Origin: Janthinobacterium lividum
GTDB lineage: Bacteria > Pseudomonadota > Gammaproteobacteria > Burkholderiales > Burkholderiaceae_D
Assembly (NCBI RefSeq): GCF_023509035.1
Contig: NZ_CP075583.1
Location: 3,844,001-3,908,000, forward strand
Direction of reading: 5' to 3'
DNA length: 64,000 bases
Below the pieces are notes generated by a model that did not search any database, was not told the origin of the DNA, and saw only the letters and a list, made by a program, of their open reading frames with translations. The translations under genes were made by a program, and so were the position numbers. How positions within the stretch are numbered: the stretch's first letter is position 1; every line of letters begins with the position of its first letter. Of the stretch, positions 34,021-43,804 are shown one piece after another.

Positions 34021-35295
34021 TCAGGCGGCGAGCCTGCCCGCCAGTTGCTGCTGCCAGTCGGGCTGGTCTGGCGGCAAGCTGGCGCCAAAGCCGAGCAGAT
34101 TGGCATCGACAAAGGACCCGGTAACAAACGCCTTCAAGGCGTTGTCGAGCGTGCGCCAGCCATCGGCAGCCTTGACCATCTCGGCTTCGCGCAGCCATGG
34201 TCCGGTGTGCAGGTTGTCCACGCTCAAATCGCTGGCGCGCGCGCCCAGTTCCCGCGCCGATGCGCTCCAGGCCGCTTGCACGCTGCGCAACTGGCCCAGG
34301 ATGCCGTTCGATGCCGGCAGCGAGAATTTCATCAGTTCATCGAGCGCGCCCAGGTCGCTGCGGTAGCACGCGCGCTTGGCGAGGAAGGCGCTCTGCTCGT
34401 GTACTTCCTGTACCAGACCATCGTATTTGCCGCGCGCCACGCCGGCCGCCGCGCCCAGCGCCGCCGCGGAGAGGGCCACGCCGCCGCCCGTGACGGCCGA
34501 ACCGATGGCAAAGCTGCCGCCGCCCGTGGGCACGGCCAGGATCACCATGATGGCAATGCCGATGATGCCGATGACGGCGGGCACGATGCAGGCGGAAATA
34601 GTCAATGCCAGCCATTTCGAATAGGCGGCATCGCGCGCGCGCTCCAGATCCCCGATTTTCTGCCCCAGGGCGCCGATTTCCTTGTCGAGTTCAGTGCGCG
34701 TCTTGGATGAGCGTTCGGTGAAGGTGCGCATCAGCAACTGGGCTTCGTCCAGCGCTGTTTCGATTTGTTCGAACTCCGCGATCAACTGGCCGATTTGCGC
34801 GATGGTGTGCTGCATATTGTCGAGTATCTGGCCATTGTCGAGGAACAGGCTCTTGATGCCGGCCGTGGCGTCGGCCGCCGATTCGTGGCGCGCCATCTCC
34901 GGGATGCTGCGCAAGGTCGACGACAGCGTAAAGGCATCGCGGTGCGCCCGCTCCACGGTCCAGACGGTGGCGGAAAAGGCATCGTTTTTCGGACGCGTGC
35001 CGCTGGCCAGGAAATTCGGGTCGTGCAGGATCTTTGCCCGCAGGCTGCTGGGACTGCCGTAGCGTTCGGCCGTCTGGCGCAGCTTGCGCATGGCGTCGAA
35101 GCATTCCTTCATTTGCGAACCGGACGAAGCGTCGCCGTAGCGCTGTTCGTATTCGCCGATATCCGACGGCAGGGCCAGCACGGCCTGGATGCGCGTCTGC
35201 AGGTCGATCCACTGCTGCGAGGCCAGCACGAAGCGCTGGCCATCCGGATTGTCGCCCGGTATCAGCAGAGTGGAAGAGGGCAGGAACAATGTCAT
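34021..35295 (-). CDS. Alpha-helical pore-forming toxin-like protein (XaxA-like), copy 2
   Basis: 424 residues from ATG 35295, with GGAG upstream. First gene of the operon and paralogue of 32686: SQQWIDLQTRIQAVL, YGSPSSLRAKILHDP, TVWTVERAH, then RDAAYSKWLALTISACI leading into two hydrophobic stretches (AVIGIIGIAIMVILAVP and VTGGGVALSAAALGAAAGV) and a C-terminal helical tail with WLREAEMVKAADGW. Different paralogues in one operon resemble multi-part toxins of the XaxAB, Nhe and Hbl type. The target cell is unknown. Confidence 0.6.
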   Translation of the reverse strand: MTLFLPSSTLLIPGDNPDGQRFVLASQQWIDLQTRIQAVLALPSDIGEYEQRYGDASSGSQMKECFDAMRKLRQTAERYGSPSSLRAKILHDPNFLASGTRPKNDAFSATVWTVERAHRDAFTLSSTLRSIPEMARHESAADATAGIKSLFLDNGQILDNMQHTIAQIGQLIAEFEQIETALDEAQLLMRTFTERSSKTRTELDKEIGALGQKIGDLERARDAAYSKWLALTISACIVPAVIGIIGIAIMVILAVPTGGGSFAIGSAVTGGGVALSAAALGAAAGVARGKYDGLVQEVHEQSAFLAKRACYRSDLGALDELMKFSLPASNGILGQLRSVQAAWSASARELGARASDLSVDNLHTGPWLREAEMVKAADGWRTLDNALKAFVTGSFVDANLLGFGASLPPDQPDWQQQLAGRLAA

Positions 35296-35729
35296 GTAGT
35301 TCTCCAGTTCAAAGTGGTCGCCAGGCCGCGCCGTGCAGGCGTGCCGGTGTCTGACAATATGGAAAAAACCAAAGACTTTGCCGCGGCTGCGCCAGCCTGC
35401 ATGGTCGACATGGCAGGGCGTCGCGTAGACGGCGAAATCACAGCGACAGCCCTGATGCGCGCGGCGGTGCGGCGCGGGCGAAAGAGCGGCAGGCATGGCA
35501 GGAGATGCTGGCGGGCCGGTCTTGTGCGCGGATTCTGAAAGGTAGTATGCACTTTTTTATATGGCGACATTCTCTCTAAAGATAACCTCGCCTCTATTTA
35601 TTTCATTGTTTGAAAACATGTGTTTTGCAGCTTGATTTTGCGCAAATGTTTGAATCCGGAACGCCGGTGTTTTGCGTATCTTCAGAGGCGAGTCACAAGC
35701 AATTGTTTTCAGGATGAACGGGAGAAGAA
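35296..35729. other. Divergent promoter region, A+T-rich
   Basis: A 434-base gap between the toxin operon (minus) and a TonB receptor (plus). The part 35540-35660 is markedly A+T-rich, with TTTTTTATATGG and TTTATTTCATTG, and should hold both promoters. No convincing gene or RNA was seen; no promoter is called for lack of a clear -35/-10 pair. Confidence 0.5.
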
Positions 35730-37802
35730 ATGCAATCGAGGAAAATCCCTTTGGCATTGGCCTGGCTGGCCATCCAGGCCAGCGCATGGGCGGAGCAGCC
35801 TGCCGCCGCAGTGCCTGATGCCGTTGCCAATGAGGCGCGCACCGTGCGCGTGACGGGCCACTATGACAACGCCGTCGGCACGTCGGACGCGGCCAGCCAG
35901 GGCGTCATCACCAGCGAATTGATCGTCAACAGGCCCGCCTTGCGCACGGGCGAGTTGCTGGAATTCGTGCCGGGGCTGATCGTCACACAGCACAGCGGCG
36001 ACGGCAAGGCCAACCAGTATTTTTTGCGCGGTTTTAATCTTGATCACGGCACGGATTTCGCCACCCACGTCGACGGCATGCCCGTCAACATGCGCACGCA
36101 CGCCCATGGGCAAGGTTATTCCGACCTTAATTTCCTCATTCCCGAGCTGGTGCAGCGCATCGACTACAAGAAGGGACCGTATTTCGCCGGCGAAGGTGAT
36201 TTTTCCTCGGCTGGTGCTGCGCGCATCCGCCTGGCCGATAAATTGCCGCAAGGCCAGGCCAGCGTGTCCATCGGCCAGCACGGTTATGTGCGCGGTGTCG
36301 TGGCCGATTCTTTTGATGCAGGACAAGGCAGCTTGCTGTACGGCCTGGAAGTCAACCGCAACAACGGTCCCTGGGACGTGCCGGAAAAGGTGCGTAAATA
36401 TAGCAGCGTGCTGCGCTACAGCCAGGGCACGGCGGACGCTGGCTTCAGCGTAACGGGCATGGCGTATCACAACAGCTGGAACGCCACCGACCAGGTGCCG
36501 CTGCGTGCCGTGGAGTCCGGCCAGATCGGCCGTTTTGGCAGCCTGGCACCCAGCGACGGCGGCGGCACGTCGCGCTACAGCCTGTCGTATGCCATGCGCC
36601 AGCGCACGCAGAACCGCTTGTTCGAATTCGATGCGTACGTGATCCGCTCACAGCTGGAACTCAATAGCGATTTCACCTACTTCCTGGCCAAACCGGCCAC
36701 CGGCGACCAGTTCCAGCAAAGCGAACGGCGCACGGTGGCCGGCGTGAACGCCAGCGAAAGCTGGACCACGCAGCTGTTCGGTCTTCCCCTGCGCAACAAG
36801 CTCGGCGTGCAGGCGCGTGTCGACCGGCTGTCGCCCGTGGGTCTGTACAACACGGTGGAGCGGGTGCGGCAAGGCACGGTGCGTGAAGACCGCGTGCGCG
36901 AGGCAAGCATCGGCGTGTATGGCGAAAACACGGTGCAATGGCTGCCGTGGCTGCGTTCGGTGGCGGGCGTGCGCTACGACGCCTACCGTTTCAAGGTCGA
37001 CAGCAGCGTGGAGGGCAACAGCGGCACGGCACAGGACCACGTGGTGTCGCCCAAGCTGTCCCTGATCCTTGGCCCATGGAGCAAGACGGAATTCTTCGTG
37101 AACTATGGAAAAGGTTTTCATAGCAACGATGCGCGGGGCACGACGCAGACGCGCTTGCCTGACGGCGAAGCGTCCACGCCCGTCACGCCCCTGGTGCCGA
37201 CGAAAGGCATGGAGCTGGGCGCGCGCACGGAATGGCTGCCGGGCTTGCAAAGTTCGCTGTCCCTGTGGCGTCTCGATATCGCATCGGAACTGCTGTTCGT
37301 CGGCGACGCAGGCGAGACGGAGGCGAGCCGCGCCAGCCGCCGCCACGGCGTCGAGTGGAACAACCATTATATTGCCGCGCCGTGGCTGCTGTTCGACCTG
37401 GACCTGGCCGCCTCGCGTTCGCGCTATACGCAGGACGACCAGGCCGGCAACTTCATTCCCGGATCAATTGACAAAGTGGCCTCGTTCGGCGTGACCGTGA
37501 CGGAGCAGGGGCCGTGGTCGGGCGCCTTCCAGCTGCGCTACTTCGGCCCCCGTCCCTTGATCGAGGACAATAGCGTGCGTTCCGCTTCGACCACCCTGGC
37601 ATATGCGCGCCTGGCGTATCAGCTCAACCGCAAGACGCGGCTGTCGCTCGACGTGTTCAACCTGTTCGATAAACGCGCCAACGACATCGATTACTACTAC
37701 GCGTCGCGCCTGCCCGGCGAGGCGGCGGACGGGCTGAATGACCGGCATTTCCATCCGGTCGAGCCCCGTTCCGTGCGCCTGACCTTGTCATATGCGTTCT
37801 GA
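35730..37802 (+). CDS. TonB-dependent outer-membrane receptor
   Basis: 690 residues: signal peptide ending at ASAWAE, a short region with VRVTGHYDN, a plug domain with [26 protein letters not shown] and a barrel ending LTLSYAF with terminal Phe. [22 protein letters not shown] is a conserved plug segment. There is no STN domain, so it does not signal to a FecR. Ligand unknown. GGAGAAGAA precedes the ATG. Confidence 0.92.
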   Translation: MQSRKIPLALAWLAIQASAWAEQPAAAVPDAVANEARTVRVTGHYDNAVGTSDAASQGVITSELIVNRPALRTGELLEFVPGLIVTQHSGDGKANQYFLRGFNLDHGTDFATHVDGMPVNMRTHAHGQGYSDLNFLIPELVQRIDYKKGPYFAGEGDFSSAGAARIRLADKLPQGQASVSIGQHGYVRGVVADSFDAGQGSLLYGLEVNRNNGPWDVPEKVRKYSSVLRYSQGTADAGFSVTGMAYHNSWNATDQVPLRAVESGQIGRFGSLAPSDGGGTSRYSLSYAMRQRTQNRLFEFDAYVIRSQLELNSDFTYFLAKPATGDQFQQSERRTVAGVNASESWTTQLFGLPLRNKLGVQARVDRLSPVGLYNTVERVRQGTVREDRVREASIGVYGENTVQWLPWLRSVAGVRYDAYRFKVDSSVEGNSGTAQDHVVSPKLSLILGPWSKTEFFVNYGKGFHSNDARGTTQTRLPDGEASTPVTPLVPTKGMELGARTEWLPGLQSSLSLWRLDIASELLFVGDAGETEASRASRRHGVEWNNHYIAAPWLLFDLDLAASRSRYTQDDQAGNFIPGSIDKVASFGVTVTEQGPWSGAFQLRYFGPRPLIEDNSVRSASTTLAYARLAYQLNRKTRLSLDVFNLFDKRANDIDYYYASRLPGEAADGLNDRHFHPVEPRSVRLTLSYAF

Positions 37803-37819
37803 TAACGGTAAACTGGGGC

Positions 37820-38365
37820 ATGACAGATCATTTAGTAAATACCAGTAAATTTCTTTCCCTCATACTGCGCCACGCGCCTGAAAAAATCGGTCTCGTACTC
37901 GATGCCCAAGGCTGGGCCGATATCGGCCAGCTGCTGGCGCAAGCGGCCCAGCATGGCCGCCGCCTTTCCCGTGAACAATTGGATGACGTCGTGGCGCGCG
38001 ACAGCAAGACGCGCTACGCCATCAGTGCCGACGGCATGCGCATCCGCGCCAACCAGGGGCACTCGCTGGCCGCCGTCGATATTGATCTGCCGCCAGCCAC
38101 GCCGCCCGCCATGCTGTACCACGGCACGGCCAGCCGCTTTGTCGAGGCGATCCGCGCCGGCGGTTTGCTGCCGGGATCGCGCAATCATGTGCACCTGTCC
38201 AGCAAGCACGAAACGGCCGTGGCCGTAGGGGCGCGCCATGGCAAGCCCGTCGTGCTGACGGTGGATGCGGCCGCCATGCAGGCGCAGGGGCACATGTTTT
38301 ATGTGTCGGACAATGGTGTGTGGCTGGCGGACGCTGTGCCGATGGGGTTCATCGGTTTTCCCTGA
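37820..38365 (+). CDS. kptA: RNA 2'-phosphotransferase
   Basis: 181 residues, starting 18 bases after the TonB receptor stop. It is the bacterial form of yeast Tpt1, moving an internal RNA 2'-phosphate to NAD+. The conserved basic residues are in [13 protein letters not shown] (Arg-His), IRANQGHS (Arg) and the third region near [24 protein letters not shown] and [12 protein letters not shown] mark the ADP-ribosyltransferase-like C-terminal domain. The role in bacteria is not settled, since they lack the splicing reaction that needs it. Confidence 0.93.
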   Translation: MTDHLVNTSKFLSLILRHAPEKIGLVLDAQGWADIGQLLAQAAQHGRRLSREQLDDVVARDSKTRYAISADGMRIRANQGHSLAAVDIDLPPATPPAMLYHGTASRFVEAIRAGGLLPGSRNHVHLSSKHETAVAVGARHGKPVVLTVDAAAMQAQGHMFYVSDNGVWLADAVPMGFIGFP

Positions 38366-39580
38366 TTAATGAATGAGGGCCTTGACCTTCGCCTTGCCCT
38401 GGCGCTTGCGACGCCAGATCAGCACGCCCGTCACGCTGAGGCCCGCCACCAGTATGCCCATGGCACAGATGAACAGTTTGAAGGGCCAGCCCCACATCGA
38501 GGCCATGTGCAGGGCGCTGATCCAGCTGCGGATGGTGTCGCCGCTGGCCGCGCCCGTGGGCAGCCAGGTGGCCAGCTGCCGGCCGCTGGCCGCATCGAAA
38601 AAGACCGTGGTGAGACCCTTGTGGGCGCGCACGTCACGGCTGCTGCGCACCTGATAGCTATACACGCCCAGTTCGCGCTCATAGGCCAGCGCGTTTTCCT
38701 CGATGATGGCGAACGCGTGCCGGCGCGCCAGCTCGTCCATCAACCGGCGGCCTTGCGCGCGCGCGGCCGGCCAGTCCAGGTGCGGCCCCGGCGACGGCGT
38801 GTGGCGCGCCACCACTGCCTCGGCCCCCTGGTGGGGAAATAGCGGATGCATCACGGCCGCATATGCGCCGTACAGGTTGAAGGCGACGCCGCTCCAGGCA
38901 AACACCAGCAGCATGGCCCATAGCCACAGGCCGCCCGCGCGGTGCAGGTCGAACACCAGTTTATAGCTGCCGCCATGGCGGCGCAGCAGCCACGATGGGC
39001 GCCAGCGCAGCAGCCAGGGCTTGCTGCCCGGTGAGCGTTTTTTCAGGCGCGCGGGGAAGGTCAGGGCGGCGCCGATGAGGCAGTCGACCGTCCACACGAT
39101 GGCGATCAAGCCGAAAATCAGCAAGCCCGTATCGCCCAGCGCCAGCGCGTAATGCAGGCGCTCGAGGAAGGGCAGCAGGTTGATGGCGCCCTGGCCGATT
39201 TCGCCCCAACGACGCTGGCCCAGCACGGCGCCCGTGTAGGGATCGACAAACACTTCATCGCTGGCCAGCGGCGAGTCGCCCGCCGGGCGCAGGTAGAACA
39301 CCATGCTGTGGCCTGGCGGCGCCGACAGCGGGGCATAGCGCACCTGCGCCTGGGGAAAGCGCGCGGCGATCCTCTCGCGCAGCAGCAGGGCATCGAGCGG
39401 CGCGGCGCCTGGCGAAGGCGGTGCCACGCGGAACACGGCGGGCAGCAGGGCCGCCTCCAGTTCATCCTTCCACGCCAGCGCGCTGCCCGTGACGCCCGCC
39501 ACGACGAGGAAGCCGGCCATCAGCAGGCCGGCATAGCGGTGCAGCAATGCCAATGCAGGCCGCATGTGCAGCGATGGCAT
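38366..39580 (-). CDS. PepSY-associated transmembrane protein
   Basis: 404 residues from ATG 39580, which shares one base with the stop of the receptor gene. Four membrane spans are clear: LLMAGFLVVAGVTGSALAW, FGLIAIVWTVDCLIGAALTF, LWLWAMLLVFAWSGVAFNLY and LFICAMGILVAGLSVTGVLIW. The periplasmic parts include PepSY-like segments (EVFVDPYTGAVLGQRRWGE). Such proteins are coupled to siderophore receptors and are thought to help reduce or release iron at the inner membrane, as in FhuF-less systems. Confidence 0.88.
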   Translation of the reverse strand: MPSLHMRPALALLHRYAGLLMAGFLVVAGVTGSALAWKDELEAALLPAVFRVAPPSPGAAPLDALLLRERIAARFPQAQVRYAPLSAPPGHSMVFYLRPAGDSPLASDEVFVDPYTGAVLGQRRWGEIGQGAINLLPFLERLHYALALGDTGLLIFGLIAIVWTVDCLIGAALTFPARLKKRSPGSKPWLLRWRPSWLLRRHGGSYKLVFDLHRAGGLWLWAMLLVFAWSGVAFNLYGAYAAVMHPLFPHQGAEAVVARHTPSPGPHLDWPAARAQGRRLMDELARRHAFAIIEENALAYERELGVYSYQVRSSRDVRAHKGLTTVFFDAASGRQLATWLPTGAASGDTIRSWISALHMASMWGWPFKLFICAMGILVAGLSVTGVLIWRRKRQGKAKVKALIH

Positions 39581-42057
39581 CAGAAGCGATACATGGCGCT
39601 GACGTTGGCCGTGCGTTCGGCGTTGCGGTAGCACAGGCCCGGCAGGTAGCCGCAGTCATACAAGGTCTGCTTGTTGAGCACATTGTTGACGTTGAGGGAA
39701 AACTGCCACGGCCCGCGCGATACGCCCAGCGCCGCATGCCACTGCGTCAGGCCGCCGTTGCGGATGTTCAGGTTGTCGCCGTCGGAGTTCGAGCGCATGG
39801 CGCCGAGAAAACGCATGCCCAGCGCCGCATACGCGGGCAGCGCCGTGCCCAGGTTGAAGGACTGGCGCGCCCAGGCCGAAGCGCTGTGGCGTGGCGCGCC
39901 CGATTGCTGCAAGCCCAGGTCGCCGTTATTGCTCTTCCTGACATCCGTATCCAGGTAGGTGTACTGCGCGATCAGGCTCAGACGATTGGCGAACTCCGTG
40001 CGCGCTTCCAGCTCCACACCGCGCGAGCCCACCTGGCCCGTTTGCTGCAGGCGGCCCGGGTTGCCGATGTCGGAGGTGGTGACGTTGTCGCGCACCAGGT
40101 CGAAGACGGCTGCCGTGTAGCTGGCGCGCTGGCCCACGGGTTCGTAGCGCACGCCCGCTTCAAACTGCTTGCCGCGCGACGGCCTCAAGGCGTCGCCGTT
40201 TGCCGTGATGCCCAGTTCGGGCGAGAACGAAGTGGCGTAGCTGACATACGGCGCCCAGCCGCCGTCGAACAGGTAGACGGCGCCCAGGCGGCCCGTGGTG
40301 GCCGATGGCGACTGGTGGTAGTCGGGCTTCACGCTGCCGCTATTGAGGTCGGTGACGTCGCGCGACTGCGTGACCTTGTCGCGGCGCAGGCCTGCAGTCA
40401 CGACCCAGCGGTCCCATTTCAATTGATCCTGCGCATACAGGCCCAGCTGGCGCGATGGCGCGTCGGCGCGCGTGGGCGCCTTGGCCGCAACCAGGGGCTG
40501 CTTGCCATACACGGGCCGGTACAGGTCGAGCGGCTCGATAAAACCCTTCTGGTGGCGGTAGTCGTCCGTGTTGCGGATATTCGCGTAATCGACGCCCAGC
40601 AGCACCTGGTGCGCCAGGCCGCCGGTGGCAAACTGCGCCTGCAGCTGCGTGTCGGCGAACAGGCTTTTCGACGCCGTATCGACGGGCATGAAATAGCGCT
40701 CCACCGTGCCATCGTCATTCAAGCCCAGCGGGAACATATCCGTGCGGTCGTTCTTCAGGCGCGTGTAGCGCAGGTTCTGGCGCAGCGCCCAGGTATCGTT
40801 GAATTTATGTTCGAACTCGTAGCCCAGCATGGTGTTGCGGCGCTTGAAGCGGTTGTCGTCGCCCATCAGGTTCACACCCGGATTGACCTGGCCGCGCGGG
40901 CCCGGCGCCAGCAGCTGGTTGGGAAATGCGTACTGCTGGTTGTCCTGCTCGTAGCGGGCCAGCAGGGTCAAACGCGTGGCGGGGCCCGCCTGCCAGGTCA
41001 AGGACGGGGCAAGATACAGGCGGTTGTCGCGGTCGCGCTCCAGTCGCGTGTTCGCTTCGCGGCCCAGCATGACGACCCGGTAAGTCCAGGCGCCTTGCGC
41101 GTCCAGCGTGCCGCCCACATCGGCTTTCAGCTGGCGGCGCTGGTAGCTGCCGTACTCCACGCCCACTTCGCGCACGGCGTCCGCACTGGGGCGCTTGCTG
41201 ACGGCGTTGACCATGCCGCCAGGCGGAATCTGCCCGTACAGCACGGACGCGGGGCCGCGCAGTACTTCCAGGCGTTCCAGGCCATATGGCTCGATCGAGG
41301 CGCCAAAGGTGCGGCCCGAATTGCGCAAGCCATCTTGCAGGATGCCGTTCGTTTCGATGGTGAAGCCGCGCAGCAGCGAGGAATCGTCGCTGCCCAGCGG
41401 GCGCTGGTTCGGCGTCACGCCGGCCGTGTAGCGCAGGGTTTCGTCGAGCGATTCGGCATTGCGGTCGCTGATTTCATCTGCCGTGACGACGGACACGGAT
41501 TGCGGGTTTTCATTCAGCGCCGTATCCGTCTTGGTGGCCGAGCCGGCGCGCCGCGCCACATAGCCGCGCACGGGGCCCGTGGCCGTTTCGCGTTCGCTGC
41601 TGGCATTGATGGTGATGGCGGGCAGGGTGGCGCTGGCCTGCGCCTGTGCCGCCTGTGCACCTGCCGGCGTTGCCGGTGTCTCTGCGCGCAGCGCATACGC
41701 GCCATTGGCGCCCGCCACCACGCGCACGCCCTGGCCGCGCAGCAGTTCCTCGAAACCCTGGCGCACGGTGTAGTTGCCCGTCAGGCCGCCGCTGCGCTTG
41801 CCCTGCAACAGGGCCGCATCGGCCGACAGTTCCACGCCGGCGGCGCTGGCGAACGTGGTCAAGGCCCTCTCCAGCGATCCGGCGGGGATCGCGAACTGGC
41901 GCTGCGCTTGCGCATTCTCAAACGTCTGCGCGTGGGCGGCGCTCGTCGTGACGGCCAGGGCGCCCACGACGGCGCCTGCCAGGAACAGGGCCTGGATGGC
42001 GGCGGCGAGGGGAAACGGACGCAGCTTGCGCGCGGGTGGGGTCAGGCGAGGGGGCAT
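39580..42057 (-). CDS. TonB-dependent siderophore receptor with STN domain
   Basis: 825 residues from ATG 42057, with AAGGA upstream. Signal peptide ending AAHAQ. An STN signalling domain (FAIPAGSLERALTTFASAAG, GNYTVRQGFEELLRG) precedes the plug (NPQSVSVVTADEI, LERLEVLRGPASVLYGQIPPGG) and the barrel that ends VSAMYRF. This layout is that of FpvA/FoxA-type ferric-siderophore receptors that signal through FecR to an ECF sigma factor, and both are encoded just upstream. The ligand is likely a hydroxamate siderophore, but this is not certain. Confidence 0.93.
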   Translation of the reverse strand: MPPRLTPPARKLRPFPLAAAIQALFLAGAVVGALAVTTSAAHAQTFENAQAQRQFAIPAGSLERALTTFASAAGVELSADAALLQGKRSGGLTGNYTVRQGFEELLRGQGVRVVAGANGAYALRAETPATPAGAQAAQAQASATLPAITINASSERETATGPVRGYVARRAGSATKTDTALNENPQSVSVVTADEISDRNAESLDETLRYTAGVTPNQRPLGSDDSSLLRGFTIETNGILQDGLRNSGRTFGASIEPYGLERLEVLRGPASVLYGQIPPGGMVNAVSKRPSADAVREVGVEYGSYQRRQLKADVGGTLDAQGAWTYRVVMLGREANTRLERDRDNRLYLAPSLTWQAGPATRLTLLARYEQDNQQYAFPNQLLAPGPRGQVNPGVNLMGDDNRFKRRNTMLGYEFEHKFNDTWALRQNLRYTRLKNDRTDMFPLGLNDDGTVERYFMPVDTASKSLFADTQLQAQFATGGLAHQVLLGVDYANIRNTDDYRHQKGFIEPLDLYRPVYGKQPLVAAKAPTRADAPSRQLGLYAQDQLKWDRWVVTAGLRRDKVTQSRDVTDLNSGSVKPDYHQSPSATTGRLGAVYLFDGGWAPYVSYATSFSPELGITANGDALRPSRGKQFEAGVRYEPVGQRASYTAAVFDLVRDNVTTSDIGNPGRLQQTGQVGSRGVELEARTEFANRLSLIAQYTYLDTDVRKSNNGDLGLQQSGAPRHSASAWARQSFNLGTALPAYAALGMRFLGAMRSNSDGDNLNIRNGGLTQWHAALGVSRGPWQFSLNVNNVLNKQTLYDCGYLPGLCYRNAERTANVSAMYRF

Positions 42058-42161
42058 GGTGCAAATCCTTGGAAAGTGGCAGGAAAAAAATTGCTTCTTC
42101 CCGTATTCCGAACGAAAAGCAAAAACCCTCAACGTTTTTTCACTTATTTTGCATTTATTTT

Positions 42162-43148
42162 TCAGGAGGCCTGGCGCTGCCCCACGCTGACCCAGTAGCG
42201 CGTGCGGTAGCTGAGCTGCACGGGCAGGCTCAGGGCCAGGTTGGCCAGCGAGCGGTCCGTGTCGCGCAGCGAATACACGCCCGTCACGCGCAGACCGGCG
42301 ATGGATGCGTCGCAGCGCAGCACGCCGTGACGGTAGCGCCCCAGCTCTGCCAGCAACTGGTCAAGGCGCATGCGTTCGGCCACCAGGCTGCCATCCGCCC
42401 AGGCGGCGGCGCTGTCTTCCACCTGGCCGATGTCTTGCACGTCCAGGCGCGTGTAGCCGGCCCGCTGGCCCGCCTGCAGGTGCAGGGAGGGGGCGCCGTC
42501 CTGCGACGGCTGCAGCGCGACGGCACCATGGAACACGGCGACCTTGCTGGCGTCAGCATCGAGGCGCACGGAAAAGCGCGTGCCCAGCGCCGTGGCCGTG
42601 CCCTGCGGCGTTGCCACCAGCAGCGGGCGGTAGGTGGACGTCGCTTCATGGGCGCTGGTGACGAGAATGGCGCCCGTGCGCAGCACGATGCGCCTTTCAT
42701 TGGCGCTGTAGTGCACGTCGATGGCGCTGGCCGTGTCCAGCACCACCTGCGTGCCGTCGGCCAGCACGATGGCGCGCGTCTCGCCCACGGCCGTGCGGTA
42801 ATCGCTGGCAGCGCGCTGCCACAGGCTGGACTCGTGCGCCAGCAGGGCCGTACCGCCGCCCGCCGCGATCAGGCCCAGCAGCTGCAAGGCGCGCCGGCGG
42901 CCGATGGCATGGCGCGGCGCTGGCGCCAGGGCGCCACGCGCCACGTCCCGGGGCAAAGCCTCGAATTGCCGGGCGAAGCGCTGCAGCCGGGCCCAGGCCC
43001 GTTCGTGCTCCGGGTGCGCGGCGCGCCAGGCGGCGCAGGCGTCGGCGTCGGCCGCGCTGGCGTCTTCCGCCCACAGTCGCGCCATCCACTCGGCGGCGCG
43101 CTGCAGCACGGCGGCGGCGATGGGCGCGCCGTCCAACTGGGGGCTCAT
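42162..43148 (-). CDS. FecR-family anti-sigma factor/regulator
   Basis: 328 residues. ATG 43148 overlaps the sigma gene stop (ATGA). The N-terminal part has EWMARLWAEDASAADADACAAWRAAHPEHERAW, the usual DUF4880 start; one membrane span is at LQLLGLIAAGGGTALL; the periplasmic FecR domain has ETRAIVLADGTQVVLDTAS and a C-terminal DUF4974-like region. It passes the signal from the loaded receptor to the sigma factor. Confidence 0.9.
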   Translation of the reverse strand: MSPQLDGAPIAAAVLQRAAEWMARLWAEDASAADADACAAWRAAHPEHERAWARLQRFARQFEALPRDVARGALAPAPRHAIGRRRALQLLGLIAAGGGTALLAHESSLWQRAASDYRTAVGETRAIVLADGTQVVLDTASAIDVHYSANERRIVLRTGAILVTSAHEATSTYRPLLVATPQGTATALGTRFSVRLDADASKVAVFHGAVALQPSQDGAPSLHLQAGQRAGYTRLDVQDIGQVEDSAAAWADGSLVAERMRLDQLLAELGRYRHGVLRCDASIAGLRVTGVYSLRDTDRSLANLALSLPVQLSYRTRYWVSVGQRQAS

Positions 43149-43654
43149 GCGAATTGTGCCGCGCAGCAGGCCAGCAAGGCGCGGGCGATGTATTTCTCCA
43201 CCGAGGAGACGGAAACCTCCAGGCGCGCTGCGATGTCGGCGTAGTTCATGCCCTCCAGTTTGCACAGCAAAAAGGCGTCGCGCACCTTGGCCGGCAGGCT
43301 GGCGAGGATGGCGTCGATCTCCATCAGCGCTTCGACGATCAGCGCGCGCATTTCCGGCGTCGGCACGAGCGCTTCCGGTTGCGCGGCGATGGCGTCCGCG
43401 TAGGCCGATTCGATATGCCGGCGGCGGAACAGGTCGACCACCAGGCCGTTGGCGATCTGCGCCAGGTGCTGGCGCGATTCCACGGGGGCGGGCGCGCGGC
43501 CCCGCGCGAGGATGCGCAGATACGTGTCGTGCGCCAGGTCGGCCGCATCGAAGGCATTGCCCAGCTTGCGGCGCAGCCAGCCCTGCAGCCAGCCGTGGTG
43601 GTCGCTGTAGAGGACTTCGATTTGTCGGTGCAGTTCCAGTTCGGGGCCTAGCAT
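43145..43654 (-). CDS. FecI-type ECF sigma factor
   Basis: 169 residues from ATG 43654, with GGAAAGG upstream. Region 2 holds DAADLAHDTYLRILARG and region 4 LPAKVRDAFLLCKLEGMNYADIAARLEVSVSSVEKYIARALL, typical of FecI. It should direct transcription of the siderophore receptor downstream. The order sigma, FecR, receptor, PepSY protein forms one iron-uptake operon on the minus strand. Confidence 0.92.
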   Translation of the reverse strand: MLGPELELHRQIEVLYSDHHGWLQGWLRRKLGNAFDAADLAHDTYLRILARGRAPAPVESRQHLAQIANGLVVDLFRRRHIESAYADAIAAQPEALVPTPEMRALIVEALMEIDAILASLPAKVRDAFLLCKLEGMNYADIAARLEVSVSSVEKYIARALLACCAAQFA

Positions 43655-43782
43655 GCAACCTTTCCATGCCATGGTCCGCGGGACAGTCTGGCCTTGATGC
43701 GATTGAGAATTGTTCGTATTGTAGCCCGATTGCGCGCTCTTGTGACTGGCAAGTGGCGGCCCAGCAACGCTAGCGGGCAGCC

Positions 43783-43804
43783 ATCAAGCTGAAATCAGCT
43801 TGAT
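43783..43804. repeat. 22-bp inverted repeat at the HupE gene end
   Basis: ATCAAGCTGA (43783-43792) and TCAGCTTGAT (43795-43804) are perfect complements around AA. It covers the stop codon of the minus-strand HupE gene. There is no T-tract on either side, so it may be a rho-type end, or a binding site. Confidence 0.5.

Noticed and set aside
39547..42198. 883-residue open frame on the plus strand
   Set aside because: It lies wholly opposite the siderophore receptor gene, has no recognisable motif and is rich in Arg, Ala, Gln and His, the usual antisense shadow in GC-rich DNA.
43701..43720. Fur box before fecI (GATTGAGAATTGTTCGTATT)
   Set aside because: Fits the expected place, but agrees with the consensus at too few positions to call.
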